This document shows positions 1 through 4,843 of a stretch of 5,481 nt of DNA, one piece after another. Position 1 is the stretch's first letter. Each line of letters opens with the position of its first letter. The notes beneath the pieces were generated by a model. That model was given only the letters and a program-made list of their open reading frames with translations, did not search any database and was not told where the DNA came from. Origin of the DNA: Bacteroidota bacterium (GTDB lineage: Bacteria; Bacteroidota; Bacteroidia; Chitinophagales; Chitinophagaceae); contig JAFDXS010000194.1 of the NCBI GenBank assembly GCA_018267795.1, forward strand, positions 1-5,481, in the 5' to 3' direction. A program made the translations under genes and the position numbers.

Positions 1-1
1 A

Positions 2-571
2 AAAGTAGCACATGACAAAGTAGTAGATAGTGTTATATTGATTGAGCAACTTAGCAAACTAAAAAACACACAGGGATATAAAACAGCACTCGCAATACAG
101 CAACAAATACTGCAGGAGGAGCAAAACCAACAACAGGAGCTTGCCCGGCAGTTTACCCAGCATGACGATAAATGGTGGCTGGCTAAAATTGCGGAGCTCA
201 AACACAACAGCTCACAGGCAAAAACACAGCAGCAATCCCAGATGTACCAGCGACTGGTAAATTTTCTTGGCCTTATCTGCTACTTGAATATAGATCACGC
301 ACTGAATATTAATGATATTTCAAATGTACCCGGCTATTTAAAGATTTTCAAAACTACCGATCCTCAAAATCCTGATTGCGCATACCTGTCAGCTATTTAT
401 TATATGAAACAAAATAATTCACAGCAGGCCATAGCCTCATTGCATGCTGCCGCTTCATTAGGCTATGACGATATCGCTCAGCTTCAGGCAAACCCGGCGT
501 TTGCATCGCTTAAAAATGAGCCTGGCTTTGCAGACGTATTAAATACCGTAGCAAAAAATATTGCACAATAG
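2..571 (+). CDS. TPR end-of-group-like protein, 3' portion (5' end outside window)
   Basis: The reading frame is open from base 2 and runs through a TTG at 38 without a stop, so the gene very probably begins to the left of the window and 38 is not a convincing start. The visible part is helical and glutamine-rich near its N-terminal side, with several QQQ or QQ runs. Around nt 370-465 a helix pair reading PDCAYLSAIYYMKQNN then QQAIASLHAAASLG fits a tetratricopeptide repeat. It is followed by the phrase LGYDDIAQLQANPAFASLKN, typical of the closing segment of Bacteroidota TPR end-of-group proteins (recognised by pattern, no search run). Such repeats usually mediate protein-protein contacts, and many of these proteins are exported, but the N-terminus that would show a signal peptide is missing. 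No catalytic residues are apparent. The next gene starts 119 nt later and seems to have its own promoter. The gene call is confident; the exact family is moderate. Confidence 0.8.
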   Translation, partial: KVAHDKVVDSVILIEQLSKLKNTQGYKTALAIQQQILQEEQNQQQELARQFTQHDDKWWLAKIAELKHNSSQAKTQQQSQMYQRLVNFLGLICYLNIDHALNINDISNVPGYLKIFKTTDPQNPDCAYLSAIYYMKQNNSQQAIASLHAAASLGYDDIAQLQANPAFASLKNEPGFADVLNTVAKNIAQ

Positions 572-635
572 GTCTGTACAGTATTAAACTTTTTCCACAT
601 CGGCTATTTTATCCTTAAAAGTCGTGTACTAACGT

Positions 636-643
636 TAATTTTG
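636..643 (+). promoter_or_regulatory. Bacteroidota -7 box (TAATTTTG) for the UPF0173 gene
   Basis: TAATTTTG is an exact match to the Bacteroidota -7 element TAnnTTTG. It lies 47 nt before the ATG at 691, within the only gap upstream of that gene. I see no clear TTTG or TTG at the expected -33 distance; the region there is just T-rich. Transcription would start around 650, giving a leader of about 40 nt that is A/T-rich and lacks a Shine-Dalgarno sequence. Confidence 0.55.
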
Positions 644-690
644 TATATCACACTACAGCAGCATTTATTAGATATTTTAAACAATTATCC

Positions 691-1368
691 ATGAAGTTTA
701 CTTACTATGGCCATTCTTGTTTTGTCGTGGAAACAGCTGGCAAAAAATTACTATTTGATCCTTTCATTACAGGAAATGAACTGGCAAAAGATGTAGATGT
801 GAACAGTATTGAGGCCGACTATATACTAATATCTCATGGGCATGGCGATCACGTGGCTGATCTCGTAAGTATAGCAAAAAGAACAGGCGCAACGGTAATA
901 GCCGCATTTGAGGTAGTAAACTGGGCGCAGCAGCAAGGCGTGGAAAAGGTACACCCTATGAACTTTGGCAGCTATAAGTTTGACTTTGGTATGCTAAAGT
1001 TTTTGCCTGCCTGGCACAGCAGTGCTATGCCTGATGGCAGCTATGGCGGCAATCCCGGCGGCTTTCTTATCATGAATAACGAAGGTAACTTTTACTATAC
1101 AGGCGATACATGCCTGATGATGGATATGCAACTGGTGCCCCGCTATGCTAAGCTGGACTTTGTGATTATGCCGGTGGGTGGTAACTTCACCATGGATGCC
1201 GGCGATGCGGTAATAGCTGCTGAGTTTTTACAATGTAAGAAAATAGTAGGCGTGCATTTTGACACTTTTGGGTATATAAAAATAGACCATGAGGCCACAA
1301 AAGCACAGTTCAAAGCCGCGGGTAATGAACTAATATTGCCTAAAATAAAAGAAACGATTAATTTGTAA
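691..1368 (+). CDS. UPF0173 family metal-dependent hydrolase (metallo-beta-lactamase fold)
   Basis: A complete 225-residue protein, about the usual length of the UPF0173 family. It begins with the family signature MKFTYYGHSCFVVE. The metal-binding motif HGHGDH is at residues 49-54. Other likely ligands or conserved positions are the histidine in AWHS (H109), the aspartate in YTGDT (D139) and the histidine in VGVHFDTF (H189). The family belongs to the metallo-beta-lactamase superfamily, close to the UlaG/L-ascorbate-6-phosphate lactonase-like branch, and is expected to be cytosolic with two bound metals, probably zinc or manganese. The physiological substrate is not known for most members, so no specific reaction is assigned. 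There is no signal peptide. It precedes parA by 51 nt on the same strand, so partial read-through into parAB is possible. There is no reason to read it as an antibiotic-resistance enzyme. Confidence 0.93.
   Translation: MKFTYYGHSCFVVETAGKKLLFDPFITGNELAKDVDVNSIEADYILISHGHGDHVADLVSIAKRTGATVIAAFEVVNWAQQQGVEKVHPMNFGSYKFDFGMLKFLPAWHSSAMPDGSYGGNPGGFLIMNNEGNFYYTGDTCLMMDMQLVPRYAKLDFVIMPVGGNFTMDAGDAVIAAEFLQCKKIVGVHFDTFGYIKIDHEATKAQFKAAGNELILPKIKETINL
1336..1365 (+). promoter_or_regulatory. Possible parA promoter inside the end of the UPF0173 gene
   Basis: TTG at 1336-1338 is followed after 19 nt by TTAATTTG at 1358-1365, which matches TAnnTTTG except for its second base. The spacing fits the Bacteroidota -33/-7 arrangement. 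It overlaps the last codons and stop of the hydrolase gene and would start transcription near 1372, right at the hairpin that precedes parA. The mismatch falls in the conserved TA, so this is tentative; read-through from the upstream promoter is the alternative. Confidence 0.28.
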
Positions 1369-1373
1369 CACTT

Positions 1374-1391
1374 TCCTCTTGCAAAAGAGGA
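1374..1391 (+). other. GCAA-capped stem-loop in the parA leader
   Basis: TCCTCTT and AAGAGGA form a perfect 7-bp stem closed by a GCAA loop, a stable GNRA tetraloop. It lies between the hydrolase stop and the parA start. No T-run follows on either strand, so it does not look like an intrinsic terminator. It may be an mRNA leader structure or a processing site between the two genes. Its CCTC arm could alternatively pair with a second GAGG at 1402-1405. Confidence 0.45.
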
Positions 1392-1419
1392 CATTATAAG
1401 TGAGGATAATAAGATTAAG

Positions 1420-2244
1420 ATGGCAAAAGTAATAGCAATTGCAAACCAAAAAGGTGGCGTAGGAAAGACAACTACAGCAATAAACATTGCTGCGAGTCTG
1501 GCGGTATTGGAATATAAAACGCTGCTGGTGGATGGGGATCCGCAGGCTAACAGCACTACAGGCAATGGGTTTGACCTGAAAAACGTGCAGCTAAGCCTGT
1601 ATGACTGTATGGTGAATGACACGCCCGTGAATCAGGTAATACTGGAAACAGAAACGCCTAACCTGCACCTTATACCCAGTCACCTTGACCTGGTAGGTGC
1701 TGAGATAGAGCTGATTCACCATCCCAACAGGGAACATGTACTCAAAAAAGTACTGGAACCTGTAAGTAATAACTATGACTTCATTATTATTGACTGCTCT
1801 CCATCTCTTGGCCTTATAACTATTAATGCACTTACTGCTGCAAATAGCGTTATAATACCTGTACAGTGCGAATATTTTGCATTGGAAGGATTGGGTAAAT
1901 TGCTGAATACTATTAAAATAGTGCAAACCCGCATAAACCCGGACCTGAAGATAGAAGGCATATTGATGACTATGTATGATGGTCGTTTGCGTCTGTCTAA
2001 CCAGGTAGTGGAAGAAATCAAGAACCACTTTGGCGAGATGGTATTCGATACAATAGTGCATCGCAATACTAGGCTGGGCGAAGCCCCAAGCTTTGGCAAG
2101 CCGGCCCTGCTGTATGATGCAGAAAGCACTGGTGCAGTAAACTACCTGAACCTGGCTAAGGAAATACTGCAGAAGAATAACATGACCAAGATTAAGAATC
2201 AGGATAAAATATTTGAAACAGACGAGCATGTCGCAGACCAATAA
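1420..2244 (+). CDS. parA: Chromosome-partitioning ATPase ParA (Soj type)
   Basis: A 274-residue ParA/Soj ATPase that would drive segregation of origin regions by ATP-dependent dimerisation and non-specific DNA binding, with ParB stimulating hydrolysis. The deviant Walker A box KGGVGKT is at residues 11-17, the A' motif VDGDPQ at 37-42 with catalytic-type D40, and Walker B FIIIDCSPS at 121-129. The LGEAPSFGKPA segment at 219-229 is characteristic of Soj-like proteins. There is no N-terminal helix-turn-helix extension of the kind seen in large plasmid ParA proteins, so this is the small, chromosomal type. The start is fixed by the family opening MAKVIAIANQKGG. The usual Soj end is followed here by a charged tail of about 20 residues (from about 253), whose final codons also hold the parB start. 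A weak GAGG lies 14 nt before the ATG. It is the first gene of a parA-parB operon. Confidence 0.97.
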   Translation: MAKVIAIANQKGGVGKTTTAINIAASLAVLEYKTLLVDGDPQANSTTGNGFDLKNVQLSLYDCMVNDTPVNQVILETETPNLHLIPSHLDLVGAEIELIHHPNREHVLKKVLEPVSNNYDFIIIDCSPSLGLITINALTAANSVIIPVQCEYFALEGLGKLLNTIKIVQTRINPDLKIEGILMTMYDGRLRLSNQVVEEIKNHFGEMVFDTIVHRNTRLGEAPSFGKPALLYDAESTGAVNYLNLAKEILQKNNMTKIKNQDKIFETDEHVADQ

Positions 2245-3139
2245 GAAACAAGCGCTGGGGAAAGGCATACGTGCTTTGCTGAATACCATAGATGAGGAGT
2301 TGCAAACAACGAAAGAGGGGGTACCTGCTGCTTCAGGGCAGAATACCGGTACTATTACACGTATTCCTGTTGACCAGATAACGGTGAATCCAAAGCAGCC
2401 AAGGCTGGACTTTGATCAGAAGGCGTTAGAGCAACTCGCAGAGAGCATAAAGCAACATGATATAATACAACCTATTACGGTAATAAGGCTCACACCTACT
2501 ACCTATCAGCTGGTATCAGGAGAACGCCGCTGGCGCGCTTCGCAGATGGCCGGGCTTAAGGACATACCTGCTTATATACGCAGCGGCGACGATCAGGAGA
2601 TACTGGAAATGGCCCTGCTGGAAAATCTGCAGCGTGAAGACCTGAATGCTATAGAAATAGCCTTTAGCTATCAGCGTCTGATGGAAGAATGCGACCTGAC
2701 ACAGGAACAGGTGGCCGAAAGAATGAAAAAAGAGCGCAGTACTATAGCCAACTATATGCGCCTTTTAAAACTGCCGCCTGATATACAAAAAGCAGTACGC
2801 GACGGACAGATAAGCATGGGCCACGCCCGCGCTATATTGGGCCTGGACCAGGTAGATCAGCAACTATACGTATACCGTGAAACACTGGAAAAAGAGCTAT
2901 CTGTCAGGCAGGTAGAGCAACTGGTGAAAAATATGCTTGAGGAAAAGGCTACAGTACACAAGCAAGCTCCTTCCAAAGTGCAATTACCACCTGCATATAA
3001 GCGCATAGAAGACAATATGGCTTCTCACTTTTCAACCAAAGTAAAGCTGGATAGAAAAAAGAATGGCAAGGGTGCCGTTACTATTGAGTTTTACAGTGAC
3101 GAAGATCTGGAACGCATAATGGATAAGATGAACCTGTAA
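2228..3139 (+). CDS. parB: Chromosome-partitioning protein ParB (Spo0J/Noc family CTPase)
   Basis: A 303-residue ParB that should bind centromere-like parS sites and slide as a CTP-dependent clamp, stimulating ParA. I prefer the ATG at 2228 over an in-frame TTG at 2213, because the protein then opens MSQTNKKQALGKGIRALL, the usual short ParB leader that contains the ParA-contacting basic stretch. It then overlaps parA by 17 nt, which suggests translational coupling. The N-terminal ParB/Srx domain spans roughly residues 45-140. It includes the arginine-rich GERRWRAS nucleotide-binding box at 98-105 and the ENLQREDLN box at 132-140. The helix-turn-helix DNA-binding domain follows, with LTQEQVAERM and STIANYMRLLKLP (about 157-183) and GHARAIL (198-204). 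The C-terminal 45 or so residues form the dimerisation domain. All key motifs are intact. Isoleucine is coded by ATA 18 times out of 22. No parS site is visible in this window. Confidence 0.97.
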   Translation: MSQTNKKQALGKGIRALLNTIDEELQTTKEGVPAASGQNTGTITRIPVDQITVNPKQPRLDFDQKALEQLAESIKQHDIIQPITVIRLTPTTYQLVSGERRWRASQMAGLKDIPAYIRSGDDQEILEMALLENLQREDLNAIEIAFSYQRLMEECDLTQEQVAERMKKERSTIANYMRLLKLPPDIQKAVRDGQISMGHARAILGLDQVDQQLYVYRETLEKELSVRQVEQLVKNMLEEKATVHKQAPSKVQLPPAYKRIEDNMASHFSTKVKLDRKKNGKGAVTIEFYSDEDLERIMDKMNL

Positions 3140-3161
3140 TGCCCAGGCGTGCAGATAGATT

Positions 3162-3650
3162 ATGAGCAGTATGATACCTACCAACTGGCAGCAACAAGCT
3201 AAAGACAACCAAAAAGCCTACAAGCGCCTGCTTGAAAAAGGCAATAAAAATAAAATGCTGAAGGCACTCCCCTCCTTACACGAGGAGGCCTTCAGCAAAA
3301 TAGATTGCCTGCAGTGCGCTAACTGCTGCAAAAACTACTCCCCCCGGTTCAAGACTCCTGATATAAAACGTATAGCCAAAGCCCTTGGCATGAAAGAAGG
3401 CGATCTGGTAGCCACCTACCTGCGTCTTGATGAGGAGGGCGACTACGTAGTAAAACAATCTCCCTGTCCTTTCCTCGCAGCCGATAACACCTGCAACATA
3501 TACGAAGACCGCCCCAGCGATTGCAGGCGTTACCCATATACAGATGAAGACGTATTGCTGAAACGCGTAGCCTTAACGCTCAAGAATGCTACAGTATGCC
3601 CCGCAGTATTTACAGTGCTTGAAAGGCTGAATACAATGGATGTAAAGTAA
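3162..3650 (+). CDS. YkgJ family cysteine-cluster protein
   Basis: A 162-residue protein with the CxxCxxCC signature of the YkgJ/zinc- or iron-chelating family (Pfam CxxCxxCC). The cluster is C49, C52, C55 and C56 in DCLQCANCCKN, followed by C102 in PCPF, C111 and C121 in TCNIYEDRPSDCRRYP, and C146 near the end. These eight cysteines can coordinate a metal or an Fe-S cluster. The family's role is poorly known, so no reaction is assigned. There is no signal peptide, so it is probably cytosolic. The ATG at 3162 is used; a second in-frame ATG at 3171 would remove only three residues. It lies 22 nt after parB with no visible terminator, so it may be co-transcribed with parAB. The N-terminal 45 residues ahead of the cluster are helical and rich in lysine and glutamine. 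Confidence 0.92.
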   Translation: MSSMIPTNWQQQAKDNQKAYKRLLEKGNKNKMLKALPSLHEEAFSKIDCLQCANCCKNYSPRFKTPDIKRIAKALGMKEGDLVATYLRLDEEGDYVVKQSPCPFLAADNTCNIYEDRPSDCRRYPYTDEDVLLKRVALTLKNATVCPAVFTVLERLNTMDVK

Positions 3651-3666
3651 GCACATTTACTGCGAT

Positions 3667-3753
3667 TTAGCCATTGTACATAGCTGTCAGCGGCTTCAGC
3701 AGCTCCTTATGTGCCTCCTGATATATATCAGTTCGTACCCTAACAATTGTCAT
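3667..3753 (-). pseudogene. Possible 3' remnant of a convergent gene (28 codons)
   Basis: On the minus strand an ATG at 3753 leads to 28 codons ending in TAA at 3667. The peptide ends QEAHKELLKPLTAMYNG. The codons GAG GCA CAT AAG GAG CTG CTG AAG are purine-rich and protein-like, and the frame stays open for 10 codons above the ATG before a stop. This is what the C-terminal tail of a gene facing the YkgJ gene would look like after its 5' part was lost. I do not recognise the family. It could also be an intact micro-ORF or chance; no promoter or ribosome site is evident for it. Confidence 0.28.
3718..3731. repeat. Perfect 14-bp palindrome CTGATATATATCAG
   Basis: The 14 bases read identically on both strands, centred between 3724 and 3725. 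A perfect two-fold symmetric site in a gap between genes could be an operator for a dimeric regulator, but it also lies inside the minus-strand fragment. Its A/T-alternating core makes chance more likely than for a mixed-sequence palindrome. Confidence 0.4.
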
Positions 3754-3879
3754 TCTGCTAAAAATCGTCCTGCTGTTATTTTACTAAACCTAAAACAGCG
3801 GTGTATGTCATTGTCTTTATTCTCAGATTACTTCAGTCAGCGACTATATGGTAAGCAGTATCTTAATCTATTTAGGAAA

Positions 3880-4212
3880 ATGGCCTACACAATTACCAAT
3901 GAATATGTGGAAGATGTAATGAAGTATATAGAGGATAAAGGTTTTGGTCCTTCATTCAATGAAATAATGGACAACGTAAAAAAGCTGGAAAACGATCTAA
4001 TGGTAAAAGGTACATGGTTGCGCGATGATTATAAAAAAGAAAGAGGTAAAAGGTCACCCAGGCTTACAAAAGGGTTTAAAAGGATAATAAATAGCGCTAT
4101 AAATGAATACCTAGGGCGGACAAGAGTAATATTAAGTATAAAGCCTAAAACGCCAAATTATTCTATACCATGCTTCTACAGCACTTATGAAATGAAAAAC
4201 ACACAACTATGA
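3880..4212 (+). CDS. Hypothetical basic protein, first gene of an ATGA-coupled pair
   Basis: A 110-residue protein I do not recognise. The N-terminal half (about residues 5-50) looks helical, with YVEDVMKYIEDK and FNEIMDNVKKLENDLM. A strongly basic stretch follows at residues 52-68 (KKERGKRSPRLTKGFKR), which could contact nucleic acid; that is inference only. There is no signal peptide or membrane segment. The frame stays open upstream: an ATG at 3805 would add 25 residues and an ATG at 3709 would add 57. I chose 3880 because the text before it is less protein-like and AGG sits just before the ATG, though only 3 nt away; 3805 remains a fair alternative. The stop overlaps the next gene's start as ATGA (4209-4212), strong evidence that this frame is translated. 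Isoleucine is ATA in 8 of 9 codons, as in the surrounding genes, so it is not obviously a recent import. Confidence 0.7.
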   Translation: MAYTITNEYVEDVMKYIEDKGFGPSFNEIMDNVKKLENDLMVKGTWLRDDYKKERGKRSPRLTKGFKRIINSAINEYLGRTRVILSIKPKTPNYSIPCFYSTYEMKNTQL

Positions 4213-4799
4213 GCATATCAATTACTGCGTCTGTTGTAAACGACAGCACATCTAACATTGAAAGAAAGGCAATAAAGGTAATGCTGCAAAACGCCTGCGA
4301 CTATATAAAAACTTTCCCACTGGAAACACATTTGCGCAACACGTCAATACTATCGATCCTTAAGGAGGAGTTATTGCCTTATAAGAAGGTGCCCGCTTAC
4401 CTGGGCATAGGGTTCATTTCTTACGAAAATGCCAACTACATTCAGTTCACCTCCACATTTAAGTCATTCCCTTTAAACAAAGGAGATGAATTTATCTTCT
4501 ATTTCGAGAATGGTGAAAAGCTGGTGTTCAACCTGATTTTCAATAGCAAAAAAGACGGCTACATGTTCAGAAACATGAGCCTGATAAAAGATACAGAAAT
4601 TGAGCTAATAAAGCTATCTGACCTGAAATTCTGGAAAATAACCAATAATGTAAAAACCATATCAATGATTGGTGGCTTCACCTATCATGAAAACAATAAC
4701 CAGTATGGCTCTGAACGGACTGGTAAAAAAATATTAAAACTCATGGCCAAAACCATACTGACCGCAAAAAGCAAGTTTGAAAAGAAAATGACATTGTAA
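4209..4799 (+). CDS. Hypothetical protein, second gene of the ATGA-coupled pair
   Basis: A 196-residue protein of unrecognised family. Residues 15-58 look helical. A beta-rich section follows from about 62 to 160, including AYLGIGFISYENANYIQF and KGDEFIFYFENGEKLVFNL (91-109), then IELIKLSDLKFWKI (131-144) and a GGFTYH turn. The C-terminal 25 residues are lysine-rich (KKILKLMAKTIL). The GDE-strand-ENGE-strand pattern recalls small beta domains common in uncharacterised Bacteroidota proteins, but this is resemblance only. There is no signal peptide or transmembrane segment, so it is probably cytosolic. Its ATG overlaps the upstream stop, so the two proteins are probably made together and may interact. 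A small beta/helical partner next to a basic helical protein leaves room for a regulator pair or toxin-antitoxin-like pair, but nothing in the sequence proves this. Confidence 0.85.
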   Translation: MSISITASVVNDSTSNIERKAIKVMLQNACDYIKTFPLETHLRNTSILSILKEELLPYKKVPAYLGIGFISYENANYIQFTSTFKSFPLNKGDEFIFYFENGEKLVFNLIFNSKKDGYMFRNMSLIKDTEIELIKLSDLKFWKITNNVKTISMIGGFTYHENNNQYGSERTGKKILKLMAKTILTAKSKFEKKMTL

Positions 4800-4822
4800 A
4801 AGTTCAAAGGCTAATAACATTG
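4794..4822 (+). promoter_or_regulatory. Possible promoter for the secreted-protein gene
   Basis: TTG at 4794-4796 is followed after 18 nt by TAACATTG at 4815-4822, which matches TAnnTTTG at all but one fixed position. The spacing fits a Bacteroidota -33/-7 pair, and the box lies 22 nt before the preferred ATG at 4844. Transcription would start close to the ATG, so the leader would be very short. The upstream TTG overlaps the end of the preceding gene. Confidence 0.35.
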
Positions 4823-4843
4823 AATAATCTCTAAATGCGTCTT

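Larger units (their letters stand above)
3651..3879. other. Pyrimidine-rich gap between the YkgJ gene and the two-gene module
   Basis: No strong gene is visible in this stretch. On the + strand it is pyrimidine-rich, unlike the purine-rich coding strand of the neighbouring genes, especially at 3665-3740. It holds the 14-bp palindrome and the minus-strand fragment listed separately. A + strand frame is open from 3709 into the next gene, but its first part reads unlike a protein and overlaps the minus-strand fragment. No convincing TAnnTTTG box or terminator was found. Confidence 0.4.

Noticed and set aside
38..571. TTG at 38 as the true start of the first gene.
   Set aside because: The same frame is open to the window edge and TTG starts are uncommon, so a start outside the window is more likely.
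718..735. parS-like inverted repeat: TGTTT, 8 nt, AAACA, with CGTGG in the middle, inside the start of the hydrolase gene.
   Set aside because: The arms are two bases too far apart for a parS site and the centre is not CACGTG. The bases encode conserved hydrolase residues (CFVVET), so chance is the simpler reading.
850..855. CACGTG core that could be the centre of a parS site.
   Set aside because: The flanks (GCGAT and GCTGA) do not resemble the TGTTT/AAACA arms, and the bases encode the metal-binding motif of the hydrolase.
691..1368. Reading the metallo-beta-lactamase-fold protein as an antibiotic-resistance enzyme.
   Set aside because: The sequence follows the UPF0173/UlaG-like branch, is cytosolic with no signal peptide, and lacks the features of true class B beta-lactamases.
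1591..2289. Long open frame of 232 codons on the minus strand over parA, with two other antisense frames at 1143-1622 and 1773-2129.
   Set aside because: They lie opposite clear parA or hydrolase coding sequence and give compositionally odd peptides rich in Cys, Tyr, Phe or Ser. They are shadows of the real genes.
3682..3704. Possible terminator hairpin AGCTG/CAGCT after the YkgJ gene.
   Set aside because: Only 5 bp of stem with a 13-nt loop and no following T-run.
3709..3879. Extension of the small basic protein upstream to an ATG at 3709.
   Set aside because: The added residues read unlike a protein, overlap the protein-like minus-strand fragment and have no ribosome-binding or promoter signal. 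The shorter extension to 3805 is not excluded.
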